Assembly (NCBI GenBank): GCA_963846715.1
Contig: CAWJXA010000013.1
Coordinates: 496,001-560,000 of the forward strand
From: Bog-257 sp963846715
Lineage (GTDB): Bacteria > Acidobacteriota > Terriglobia > Terriglobales > Acidobacteriaceae
Reading direction: 5' to 3'
Length of the DNA: 64,000 nucleotides
Positions 57,223-64,000 of the stretch are shown one piece after another. The position numbers were made by a program, and so were the translations under genes. Below the pieces are notes generated by a model that ran no database searches, was not told where the DNA came from, and was given only the letters and a program-made list of their open reading frames with translations. Numbering within the stretch: the first letter of the stretch is position 1; every line of letters begins with the position of its first letter.

Positions 57223-57502
57223 CGGGCTTTCAGAGGCTACAGAAAAAAAGTCAGAGCATAGCTCGGGAAATCTACTCTTTGGTGGTCGCCCCCGCATTTA
57301 TGCGGGGGAAGGAGCACTTCAGCGCTTCCGGAAGGCTGAACTTTGGTCACGCGCGTTAGCGCCGGAGATGTGGAAACCCAGCGCTAAAGCCCTTTGAAAT
57401 CGAACGCTTTTCCGCTGGACTAAAGTCCAGATTCCCCCCGCTGAAGCAGGGGGCTCCGACCAAAAGGTCCACCGGAGTTTTTCGGTAGCCTGTTCAGCCC
57501 GC
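57223..57502. mobile_element. MITE-like element, copy 2
   Basis: A 280-bp unit bounded by GCGGGCTTTCAGAGGCTACAGAAAAA (57223-57248) and the reverse complement GGAGTTTTTCGGTAGCCTGTTCAGCCCGC (57474-57502). The ends share the AGGCT(G)CT(G)AAAAA core of copy 1 at 45769. It contains short hairpins (GCCCCCGCATTTATGCGGGGG, CTGGACTAAAGTCCAG, CCCCCCGCTGAAGCAGGGGG) and no gene. The internal sequence is unlike copy 1 apart from hairpin density. It lies between nnr and tsaE. Confidence 0.65.
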
Positions 57503-57562
57503 GAGAGGTTTCACCCATCAACCGCTCGCGACCCGCCTGCTAAAATTGGCGTTCGTCCCGCG

Positions 57563-57997
57563 ATGAATACCCACGAGCACATCACGCACTCGCCGGAAGA
57601 AACTATGGCGCTGGGCCGCAAACTCGCGCCCACGCTGAAAACCGCACGCATGGTTATCCTGTGCGGCGATCTCGGCACCGGCAAGACTACGCTGGTGAAA
57701 GGCATCGCCGAAGGACTGCATGCGGCTTCTCAGGACGATGTGACCAGCCCGACATTCACTCTCATCCACGAGTATCGCGGTCCCGAGGTCAACCTCTTTC
57801 ATGTCGATCTGTACCGCATCGACACCCCGCGCGAACTCGACACGCTTGGCCTCGACGAACTCTTTGCCGAGCCCGGCAACCTGGTGCTGCTGGAATGGGG
57901 AGAAAAATTTCCCCGCTTCGAGAAAGAGCGCGACGTAGAAATCTGCCTCGAGCGCAAAGGCGACCAGGAGAGGAAGATCGTGGTGAAGAGGAAGTAG
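57563..57997 (+). CDS. tsaE: tRNA threonylcarbamoyladenosine biosynthesis ATPase
   Basis: A 144-residue P-loop protein of normal TsaE length. The Walker A is CGDLGTGKTTLVKGI (about 34-48), and the family motifs SPTFTLIHEY and FHVDLYRID follow. LVLLEWGEKFPR is the C-terminal block. With TsaB, TsaC and TsaD it makes the t6A modification of ANN-decoding tRNAs; TsaE supplies ATPase activity. It is preceded by the MITE-like element and lies downstream of nnr, a common pairing. The start MNTHEHITHS has no strong ribosome-binding site. Confidence 0.95.
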   Translation: MNTHEHITHSPEETMALGRKLAPTLKTARMVILCGDLGTGKTTLVKGIAEGLHAASQDDVTSPTFTLIHEYRGPEVNLFHVDLYRIDTPRELDTLGLDELFAEPGNLVLLEWGEKFPRFEKERDVEICLERKGDQERKIVVKRK

Positions 57998-58029
57998 GGC
58001 AGGAGCCTAGCTGCCGATTCGCTGAGCGA

Positions 58030-58149
58030 CTATGCCCTCCGCCTTTTCTCCGGAGGGCGATAGAACCTGCCTATTTCGACATCGCTCCAATCAATGACCT
58101 CCGGCATCTCGGACAGATCAATGCCTTCGTCTTTCTCTACGACTAGGGC
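58030..58149 (-). pseudogene. Short antitoxin-like C-terminal fragment
   Basis: A minus-strand stretch below ordinary gene size reads VVEKDEGIDLSEMPEVIDWS and then DVEIGRFYRPPEKRRRA before a stop. It resembles the C-terminal end of small antitoxin-type proteins (pattern DL-E-P-E-... GRFYRP). An in-frame ATG at 58107 would give 25 residues. No upstream reading continues it: the frame is closed by a stop about 6 residues before. It overlaps the end of the HEPN-like gene by a few bases. Treated as a decayed remnant. Confidence 0.35.
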
Positions 58150-59021
58150 TTAATTGCCTTTGCCATTTGAGTTATTACGCTGGTGGCAACCCCGAACAGA
58201 CCAAAAGCTTGCTCAAGGTCAACTGTTTCGCTTGGATGGTTCTGTGGGTTTCGATATTCGCTTCTGATGTGGTCTAAGAATGCTATAATTTTATTGTCCG
58301 CCCCTTTATCGTTTAGCGCCTTGATGTACGCTGCCCAGTTTCGTTGAACCTTGTCAGCGTCAAACGATTGACCGTTGGTGAGGAACTTGTAATACGAACC
58401 CATCACCGTCTCTACGGCTCTCCACATATGGAATGCGGAGGCTGTCGATACTTCGTAAGCAAGACATTTTCCGGCCTGCTGGATGTCCTGCACGGCCTTA
58501 GCATCCAATACGGGCCTCAAACTCTCTGGAATATGTAAATCAGCGTGCAAAATAAGATCGTCGGTCGAGTAAATACCCTTTGTCGATATGTAGTAGATCG
58601 CCAGCCCAGGCATTTCATTCGAGAGCACCGTTTCAAAATCTTTGGCGGCTTGAATTACTTGTTTCAATTGGTATGAACTGAGCGCCTCGTTGTGGCTTTC
58701 GACATCCCAGATACCATTTGGAGCAGTAGGGGACACCCCCACTCTGTTAATGGCCTCTATTAAGGCACTTGCGGATCGCTTGATCGACGCAGAAAATAAA
58801 GCTCCACCATCAATCTGATTATCAAGCGCACCCTGCGCGTCCACTAGGGGCCAGAACACATCCTGTACTCTCATCCCCTCAGAGGGGACAAGATCGACTA
58901 GGGGATGTACCTTCATGGCGAATTTGTAAATATCGTAGGTGTTGAGTTTTTTCACGGGGCCAGAATAGTCCTCGAAGTTTTCATAATTCTGAGCACGTCT
59001 CTTACAATAGGGGTTTTGCAC
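58143..59021 (-). CDS. HEPN-like domain protein of unknown function
   Basis: A 292-residue protein with a GTG start and AAGGAAGG 6 bases upstream. The first about 185 residues are not recognised. Residues about 190-290 have the helical layout of a HEPN domain (ASAFHMWRAVETVMGSYYKF, then KIIAFLDHIRSEYRNPQNHP and QAFGLFGVATSVITQMA). They contain R257-NPQN-H262, an Rx4H motif typical of HEPN ribonucleases. Base use is AT-richer than the flanks, so recent acquisition is plausible. A role in RNA cleavage or defence is inference. The protein is not obviously paired with a toxin-antitoxin partner except a small fragment downstream. Confidence 0.7.
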   Translation of the reverse strand: MQNPYCKRRAQNYENFEDYSGPVKKLNTYDIYKFAMKVHPLVDLVPSEGMRVQDVFWPLVDAQGALDNQIDGGALFSASIKRSASALIEAINRVGVSPTAPNGIWDVESHNEALSSYQLKQVIQAAKDFETVLSNEMPGLAIYYISTKGIYSTDDLILHADLHIPESLRPVLDAKAVQDIQQAGKCLAYEVSTASAFHMWRAVETVMGSYYKFLTNGQSFDADKVQRNWAAYIKALNDKGADNKIIAFLDHIRSEYRNPQNHPSETVDLEQAFGLFGVATSVITQMAKAIKP

Positions 59022-59132
59022 GATGAACCTTCCTTTCTGGATTCATCGGCAATTAATTGGCTTATACTCCTATGGACGAGTCAAGTAAATTATTACCCCT
59101 GAAGGGACTCGTTAGTTTTTTTCACCTTAATC

Positions 59133-59591
59133 TTATTCCACGCGCGTCCATCCACCGGTGGGCGACTTGGCCCAGCGGACGCCTCGCATGTCGAGCCACG
59201 GACCGAACGGCTGGCCCTCCTTCGTATCCGAGCCCAGACGCAGCACATTGCCGTCCGGGTCTTCGACTTGCATCTCGTAGGCCCAGGGATAGTTCGTCGG
59301 CGGATTGCGGATCTTGGCGCCCTTGGCGCTGTACTCTTGGAAGAGCGCTTCAGCGTCTTCGACGCCAATCCATATCCAAGTGCCAGGATGTCCCTGGTCG
59401 CCTTCGCACAACATGATGCCGCCGCGGCCACGCGAGACCGACGCCATGATGCCAGGCTCTTGCCAGCCAACCTTGAACCCAAGTATGCCAACGTAGTAAT
59501 CGAGGCTCGCTTTCAGGTTCTCGACCGGAAAGATGGGGTTGACGCATTCAAACAAGTTAGCAACTGGTATCTGCTCTTTGGTTCCAGACAT
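59133..59591 (-). CDS. Glyoxalase/bleomycin-resistance fold protein
   Basis: A 152-residue VOC-superfamily protein. Conserved pieces: CVNPIFPVENLKASLDYYVG, LGFKVGWQEPGIMASVSRG, TWIWIGVEDAEALFQEY and YEMQVEDPDGNVLRLGS. The family includes glyoxalases, dioxygenases and drug-binding proteins; metal ligands and substrate are not deducible. The start at 59591 (MSGTKEQIPV) gives a full-length domain. The gene lies downstream of the MazF/AbrB pair in the same direction, 16 bases away, and may be read through from it. Confidence 0.85.
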   Translation of the reverse strand: MSGTKEQIPVANLFECVNPIFPVENLKASLDYYVGILGFKVGWQEPGIMASVSRGRGGIMLCEGDQGHPGTWIWIGVEDAEALFQEYSAKGAKIRNPPTNYPWAYEMQVEDPDGNVLRLGSDTKEGQPFGPWLDMRGVRWAKSPTGGWTRVE

Positions 59592-59607
59592 GACTCATCC
59601 CACCTTG

Positions 59608-59946
59608 TCACCGTCGGGTAAACATTTCGACTAGCGTAGAAGAAACTGCTTCCGCCGCGCTGGGCGAGATCTTGCCCAACTTCTTCACCAATCGCTGCCG
59701 GTCGACGGCGCGCAGTTGATCCACCGCTACCTGTCCCCGTTTGCCTTGGAAATTTACTGTCACTCGGGTCGGATAGGGCCTTTCGGTCGTCGTCATGGGA
59801 GCCACGATTATTGTCCCAAGATGCCGGTTCATCTCATCGGGAGAGACGATCAAGCAGGGTCTCGTCTTGCGTATCTCGGCGCCGCGCGTCGGGTCAAGCA
59901 GTGCCAGCCACACTTCGTCGAGGCGCGGGCCTATCACCACTTCCAT
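59608..59946 (-). CDS. mazF: MazF/PemK-family mRNA endoribonuclease toxin
   Basis: A 112-residue CcdB/PemK fold protein. VWLALLDPTRGAEIRKTRPC has the family Pro/Arg loop, followed by LIVSPDEMN, TIIVAPMTTTERPYPTRV, GQVAVDQLRAVDRQRLV and LGKISPSAAEAV. It would cut mRNA and stop growth when the antitoxin is lost. It overlaps the AbrB-type antitoxin gene by 13 bases, with the antitoxin first, the usual order of such modules. The pair appears complete and undamaged. Confidence 0.92.
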   Translation of the reverse strand: MEVVIGPRLDEVWLALLDPTRGAEIRKTRPCLIVSPDEMNRHLGTIIVAPMTTTERPYPTRVTVNFQGKRGQVAVDQLRAVDRQRLVKKLGKISPSAAEAVSSTLVEMFTRR

Positions 59947-60182
59947 TCCCTGCGATCGAACTCATTCAGACCGGTATCAAGTAGCAGATCGTCATCTTCG
60001 AACGAGCCGGCGGCGCGGAAGGATTCTTCCCATCCCTGTCGCGGTGCCCGCCTGGAGCAAACGATCAGCCGGTCTTTCTCGACGGACAGGTTGACGGTCT
60101 CCCCGAAACCGCACTGCTCAAGGATTGGCTTGGGGATTCTAATTCCACGCGAATTGCCGATCCTGACAATCTCAGCCTTCAT
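59934..60182 (-). CDS. AbrB/MazE-type antitoxin
   Basis: An 82-residue protein with the swapped-hairpin DNA-binding domain of AbrB/MazE (MKAEIVRIGNSRGIRIPKPI, LEQCGFGETVNLSVE) followed by an acidic, likely disordered tail (SFEDDDLLLDTGLNEFD) that would bind and block the MazF toxin. It is the first gene of the module and overlaps the toxin gene by 13 bases. Autoregulation of the promoter at 60183-60303 is expected from the family; no operator palindrome was assigned. Confidence 0.9.
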   Translation of the reverse strand: MKAEIVRIGNSRGIRIPKPILEQCGFGETVNLSVEKDRLIVCSRRAPRQGWEESFRAAGSFEDDDLLLDTGLNEFDRREWKW

Positions 60183-60303
60183 TTATGTTTGGGTCCTCGG
60201 TGAAACCGCGTTAGTAATTACATTGTAACCACATAGTAGGGAGCTTGCAACCGTGCCAGAGCACCGATTCCAACAACTATCCACTATCCACTAACCCCTG
60301 CCT

Positions 60304-61074
60304 TCAGAACCCCATGATGTTATATCCGCAATCGACGTAAATCGTCTCGCCCGTGATCCCGCTGGCGCCATCACTGGCCAGGAAAACGGCGGTCGTGGCG
60401 ACTTCTTTCACATCCACATTGCGTTGCAACGGAGCACGCTCGGCTTGAGCGCCGAGCATATCCCCGAAGCCGGAGATACCACGCGCGGCCAGGGTCTTGA
60501 TGGGCCCCGCGGAGATGGCATTTACACGGATCTTGTTCTTGCCCAAATCGTAGGCCAGGTAGCGAACACTCGCCTCCAGCGCAGCTTTGGCGACGCCCAT
60601 CACGTTGTACCTCGGCACCACTTTCTCCGCGCCGTAATAGGTCATGGTCATGATGCTGCCGCCCGCCGTCATCAGCGGCCGGGCCGCACGTGCCAGTGCC
60701 ACCAGCGAGTAGACGCTGATGTCGAGGGCCACTCGGAAACCTTCGCGACTGGTCGCAGTGAACTCGCCCTTCAGGTCTTCGGCCGGTGCGAAAGCCACGC
60801 TGTGTACCAGCGCATCGAGCTTGCCATAGTGCTCCTTCAATTGCTCGAACAGTTGCGCGATCTCCTCGTCTCGGCTGACATCACATTGGAAGGCTTGCGC
60901 GTTAGGTAGCGCTGCGATCAAGTCATTGGCTTCCTGCTTAAGGCGCTCATTCTGATAGGTGATAGCAAGTTGCGCGCCCGCCTGTTGCATTTGCTGCGCG
61001 ATGGCCCACGCAATGCTGCGCTTGTTAGCCACCCCAAACACCACCACCGTACGGCCCTCAAGACTGTTCGACAT
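60304..61074 (-). CDS. fabI: Enoyl-[acyl-carrier-protein] reductase (NADH)
   Basis: A start at 61074 (MSNSLEGRTVVVFG) is chosen because GGAGGAACAAGAACGA lies just before it; a GTG at 61092 overlaps that site. About 256 residues, normal for FabI. The NADH loop is VVFGVANKRSIAWAIA, and the active site has Y146, Y156 and K163 in TMTYYGAEKVVPRYNVMGVA and the following K. NAISAGPIKTLAARGISGFG is the family substrate region. It reduces the enoyl-ACP in the last step of each fatty-acid elongation cycle. Confidence 0.96.
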   Translation of the reverse strand: MSNSLEGRTVVVFGVANKRSIAWAIAQQMQQAGAQLAITYQNERLKQEANDLIAALPNAQAFQCDVSRDEEIAQLFEQLKEHYGKLDALVHSVAFAPAEDLKGEFTATSREGFRVALDISVYSLVALARAARPLMTAGGSIMTMTYYGAEKVVPRYNVMGVAKAALEASVRYLAYDLGKNKIRVNAISAGPIKTLAARGISGFGDMLGAQAERAPLQRNVDVKEVATTAVFLASDGASGITGETIYVDCGYNIMGF

Positions 61075-61284
61075 TCGTTCTTGTTCCTCCACGCTAAGTT
61101 ACGCCAAACGGTTGAGGATATCAGGCAAGCTGGGGGATGTCTCGCGTTGAGGCGAGCCAGCCTGCGACGCGAAAACCAGTCTGCCGTCGGCTGAAAGGCG
61201 ACTCGGGATTATCAGAAGCGACTAATACGCGGACCTGAAGGTCCGCACTACCCGAACCTCGCTTTTCCGGACGAGGTCGCGAAC
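61075..61284. other. Intergenic region with short hairpin between fabI and proC
   Basis: About 200 bases. It contains a perfect hairpin GCGGACCTGAAGGTCCGC (61229-61246) of the same style as the hairpins in the dispersed repeats, followed by CACTACCCG. It may be a solo piece of the same repeat class or a transcript end for proC. No gene is present. Confidence 0.5.
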
Positions 61285-62109
61285 TCAGCTGAATAGCAAT
61301 TCCTTGGCGCGCTGCGACGCTTTGACGACGGCCTTGATGAGCGTTACCCGCAGTCCACCCTCTTCCAGCTCCAGGATGCCATCCACCGTGCAACCGGCAG
61401 GAGTTGCCACCGCATCCTTCAGCAATGCAGGATGGTCGCCGGTCTCCAGCATCATCTTCGCGGACCCCATCACCGTCTGGCCCGCCAGTTTCATGGCAAT
61501 GTCACGCGGAAGGCCCATCTTGACGCCACCCTCAGCCAGCGATTCCAGGATCATGAAGATATAGGCTGGTCCGCTGGCCGACAGACCGGTGACAGCGTCC
61601 ATATGCTTTTCGTCAACTCGCACGGTCTCTCCCACCGTCTCGAAAAGGGTACGTACGGTCTCTAGATCGGCGGGCTTCACCGCTTTGCCGCAGCAGAAGG
61701 CGGTCATGCCGGCGCCCACCATCGACGGAGTATTGGGCATGGCGCGAATCACCGCCATGCCGGCGGGAATGCGCTGCTCGATGTAGGAAGTCGGGACCGA
61801 AGCCGCAATGGAGATCACAAGTTGCTCAGGCCGCAGGTCGTGCTCAATCTCCTGCACCACATCGCCCAAGGTTTGCGGCTTGACGCAAAGCAGGATGACG
61901 CCCGCATTGCGGATGGCGGCACGGTTGTCGGTCGTGACCTCGATGCCGTATTTGGAGGAAAGTGCAGCTGCCCGTTCGGAGTGATTCACGGTGGCAGAAA
62001 TGTTCTCCGGCCGCAGCACCTTCTGACGGCAGAATGCCTGCATAAGGATGCTACCCATTTTGCCGAGGCCAAGAATAGCGACTCGTTGATCTTGAGCGGT
62101 TTCCGACAT
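61285..62109 (-). CDS. proC: Pyrroline-5-carboxylate reductase
   Basis: A 274-residue ProC of normal length. The NAD(P)H-binding Rossmann motif is VAILGLGKMGSILMQAF (about 9-25), followed by LLCVKPQTLGDVVQEIE. The substrate region has RAMPNTPSMVGAGMTAFC, and the C-terminal family block is PAYIFMILESLAEGGVKMGL followed by KDAVATPAGCTVDGILELE. It catalyses the last step of proline synthesis in the cytoplasm. It lies downstream of a divergent region shared with the CBS protein. The start MSETAQDQRV is the only Met in a suitable place. Confidence 0.96.
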   Translation of the reverse strand: MSETAQDQRVAILGLGKMGSILMQAFCRQKVLRPENISATVNHSERAAALSSKYGIEVTTDNRAAIRNAGVILLCVKPQTLGDVVQEIEHDLRPEQLVISIAASVPTSYIEQRIPAGMAVIRAMPNTPSMVGAGMTAFCCGKAVKPADLETVRTLFETVGETVRVDEKHMDAVTGLSASGPAYIFMILESLAEGGVKMGLPRDIAMKLAGQTVMGSAKMMLETGDHPALLKDAVATPAGCTVDGILELEEGGLRVTLIKAVVKASQRAKELLFS

Positions 62110-62459
62110 GCTTACACGTCCTGCCAGTTGAAATTCCGGTGTTGCCGGTGTGTGCTCGATTGTACTTGGGCACCTGCCGGGTCGGCATGGCTCAGCGAAA
62201 CTCAGGCTTTGGACGGTTTATCCCCGGCCTCCTCGCAGCACTCTTTTTTCCTCGCCCGCGCTTGAAATTCCGCTTCACATCGCCTTGGCGTTGGGAATAT
62301 ACTCGCTCTCGCTCCACGCTCCCAAGGGTCAGGCTCGCCCGGGGAACCGGCTAGAAGTCGCGGATTGCGAATTCACTGGCGTCGCAGAGCCTAGGGACCA
62401 TTCCGTCGGACACCCCCGGAGGTTTTCCTCGCCGGGGTATGACCTTACATGGAGGCACT
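62110..62459. other. Divergent intergenic region between proC and the CBS gene
   Basis: About 350 bases. Short frames cross it on the plus strand but have no ribosome-binding site or domain similarity. It should contain the divergent promoters of proC and the CBS gene. The only clear signal is GGAGG 4 bases before the CBS start. Confidence 0.45.
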
Positions 62460-62891
62460 ATGGCGACCATCAGGGAGCTGTTAAGCAATCGCACGATTCA
62501 CTATGTCCAGCCTGACCAGACGGTTTCCGAGGCCGCTCATTATATGGTGCAATGCAACGTGGGCGCGGTCCCAGTGCTCGACGAGACGCAATTGGTCGGC
62601 ATCTTCTCCGAGCGCGACCTCATGCGCCGTGTGGTCACGGAAGGGCGCGATCCTCAGTCGACCTACATTGCCGAGGTCATGAGCACCGACCTGCGCACTG
62701 TTACTCCCAGCACCGGTTCAGAAGAGGCCATGTGCCTCATGCAGACCTATGGCATCCGGCATCTGCCGGTATGTGATGGCCCTATGCTGGTCGGCTTTCT
62801 CTCGTTGCGCGATTTACTGCGCTGCCATCTCGACGAAAAGTCCATCGAGGCCGACTCCATGCGGGCCTATATTCAGACGTCCTCAAGCTAG
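62460..62891 (+). CDS. CBS-domain protein
   Basis: The start at 62460 (MATIRELLSNRTIHYV) is chosen because GGAGG lies 4 bases upstream; the frame extends 7 codons earlier. About 143 residues forming a single Bateman pair of CBS motifs: DQTVSEAAHYMVQCNVGAVP with VLDETQLVGIFSERDLMRRV, then SEEAMCLMQTYGIRHLPVCD with LVGFLSLRDLLRC. CBS pairs bind adenine nucleotides and regulate partners. Stand-alone proteins of this type are common and their partner is unknown here. Confidence 0.88.
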   Translation: MATIRELLSNRTIHYVQPDQTVSEAAHYMVQCNVGAVPVLDETQLVGIFSERDLMRRVVTEGRDPQSTYIAEVMSTDLRTVTPSTGSEEAMCLMQTYGIRHLPVCDGPMLVGFLSLRDLLRCHLDEKSIEADSMRAYIQTSSS

Positions 62892-62937
62892 TCTCCTGGG
62901 GAGTACAAGCTGGAGCCACGGTGCTACACTTGCCCCT

Positions 62938-64000
62938 GTGAACCTGCCCGGCCTTGTCGATCAGCTCCGCCAGGTTGCCGGACGCGATGCCGTCCTTGAT
63001 CGTCCCGAAGACTTGATGCTGTACGAGTACGATGCCGGCATTCGCAAAAGCACGCCCGGAGCTGTAGTTTTCCCGCAAAACGCTGAACAAGTTTCCCAGA
63101 TTATGCGGCTGGCCACAGCCGAGAATGTTCCCGTCGTCGCGCGCGGTGCAGGCACCGGTCTCAGTGGAGGTTCGATTCCCCAAGAGGGCGGCATCGTCGT
63201 CGCTTTCTCGCGCATGAACCGCGTCCTCGAGGTTGACGTTGAAAATCAACGTGCTGTGGTACAGCCCGGAGTGGTTAACCTCCAGCTCTCGGAGCATGTG
63301 TCACATCTCGGGCTGTACTTCGCGCCCGATCCTTCCAGCCAGAAGGCTTGCACCATCGGTGGCAATGTCGCAGAAAATTCGGGCGGCCCGCACACCTTGA
63401 TGCACGGTGTCACCGTAAACCACGTTACTGGGGTTGAAGTGGTGCTGCCCAGCGGCGAAATCGTCCACTTCGGCGGCAAAGCTGCAGAGTCCTATGGCTA
63501 CGACATGACCGGGTTCATGGTTGGGTCGGAAGGGACGGTCGGCGTCGTCACCGCGATTACGGTCAAGCTGCTTCGTAAGCCGGAAAAGATCGCCACCTTG
63601 CTCGGGGTATTCGAATCCGTAGATGACGCGGCGCTTACTGTCTCTGCCATCACCGCTGCGGGTATTACTCCCGCTGCACTGGAGATGCTGGACGGGTGGA
63701 CCTTACGCACCGTGGAAGCGTTCTGCCACGCCGGCTATCCGCTCGACGCGGGCGCGGTGCTGCTGATCGAATTGGAAGGACTACGCGAAGTTGTGGAGGA
63801 GCAGGCGGTGGCGGTGCGGGAGGTCTGCCTGGCACAGAGAGCGCGTGAAGTGCGACGCGCCAAGGACGACGACGAACGCGCCCTGTTATGGAAGGGACGC
63901 AAGATGGCTTTTGCCGCACTCGGTCGCGTCAGCCCGTCCTACTATACCCAGGACGGTGTCGTGCCCCGCAGCCAGATACCCGCCGTTATGCGCCACATCG
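62938..64000 (+). CDS. glcD: Glycolate oxidase FAD subunit, 3'-truncated by window edge
   Basis: A GTG at 62938 opens a frame that runs to the window end (354 codons, incomplete). It matches the FAD-binding PCMH domain of GlcD/D-lactate dehydrogenase type enzymes: LMLYEYDAGIRKSTPGAVVF, VVARGAGTGLSGGSIP, PDPSSQKACTIGGNVAENSG and GYDMTGFMVGSEGTVGVVTA. The conserved GRVSPSYYTQDGVVPRSQIP is at the end of what is visible. It oxidises glycolate or a 2-hydroxy acid together with GlcE/GlcF, which would lie downstream. It starts 46 bases after the CBS gene. Assignment to glycolate rather than lactate is not certain. Confidence 0.9.
   Translation, partial: MNLPGLVDQLRQVAGRDAVLDRPEDLMLYEYDAGIRKSTPGAVVFPQNAEQVSQIMRLATAENVPVVARGAGTGLSGGSIPQEGGIVVAFSRMNRVLEVDVENQRAVVQPGVVNLQLSEHVSHLGLYFAPDPSSQKACTIGGNVAENSGGPHTLMHGVTVNHVTGVEVVLPSGEIVHFGGKAAESYGYDMTGFMVGSEGTVGVVTAITVKLLRKPEKIATLLGVFESVDDAALTVSAITAAGITPAALEMLDGWTLRTVEAFCHAGYPLDAGAVLLIELEGLREVVEEQAVAVREVCLAQRAREVRRAKDDDERALLWKGRKMAFAALGRVSPSYYTQDGVVPRSQIPAVMRHI

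Overview
The window reads as a piece of an Acidobacteriota chromosome, most likely a soil member of the Terriglobia/Koribacter-like lineage, and probably a metagenome or draft assembly. That is an inference from gene content: a winged-helix/Ser-Thr kinase/beta-propeller fusion, a TIGR03118-type secreted protein, a TM-anchored H-protein relative, DUF2283, hairpin-rich intergenic repeats, and moderately high GC with short operons. No rRNA, intact tRNA or CRISPR array was seen. At least fifteen apparent single-base frameshifts occur in otherwise well conserved genes, several in homopolymers, so part of the 'pseudogene' content may be sequencing error.

Region 1 (1-8.4 kb) is a surface-polysaccharide locus: two NAD-dependent sugar epimerases, three GT4 glycosyltransferases (one frameshifted), an FkbM methyltransferase, an O-antigen ligase/polymerase-like membrane protein, a left-handed beta-helix acetyltransferase and a 45-codon small ORF coupled at both ends. 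Region 2 (8.5-16.4 kb) carries two large secreted proteins of unknown function, a vestigial copy of one N-terminus, and a decayed FkbH fragment. It looks like accessory DNA with a codon style unlike its neighbours.

Region 3 (16.4-22.4 kb) has an RNase H-like protein, a tryptophanase-type lyase, a DUF2283 pair, a frameshifted DUF885 protein and an OPT transporter. Region 4 (22.7-29.6 kb) has a three-gene cluster of unrecognised proteins on the minus strand, divergent from a winged-helix/kinase/propeller receptor that contains an in-frame tandem duplication. Region 5 (29.6-34.9 kb) is a compact minus-strand operon: OmpR-type regulator, histidine kinase, outer-membrane beta-barrel protein, secreted cupredoxin and a coiled-coil protein. 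Region 6 (35-41.7 kb) has secreted proteins, a TM-anchored glycine-cleavage-H-like protein lacking the lipoyl lysine, a degenerate receiver/HATPase protein, a class 3 lipase and a flavin-monooxygenase remnant.

Region 7 (41.7-49.2 kb) is conserved metabolism: M24 peptidase-accB-accC (first steps of fatty acid synthesis), thiE, and two APC amino-acid permeases. Region 8 (49.4-57.2 kb) has a decayed tRNA-Ser segment, a sulfotransferase/sulfatase-like/small membrane protein operon, an FAD oxidoreductase, a K+ channel with RCK domains, and NAD(P)HX repair (Nnr) overlapping it. Region 9 (57.5-64 kb) has tsaE, a HEPN-like protein, a glyoxalase-fold protein, a MazF/AbrB toxin-antitoxin pair, fabI, proC, a CBS protein and the start of glcD, which runs off the window. 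Two about 280-bp hairpin elements with matching terminal inverted repeats (45.8 and 57.2 kb) and two copies of a second hairpin repeat family (16.8 and 42.9 kb) lie between genes.
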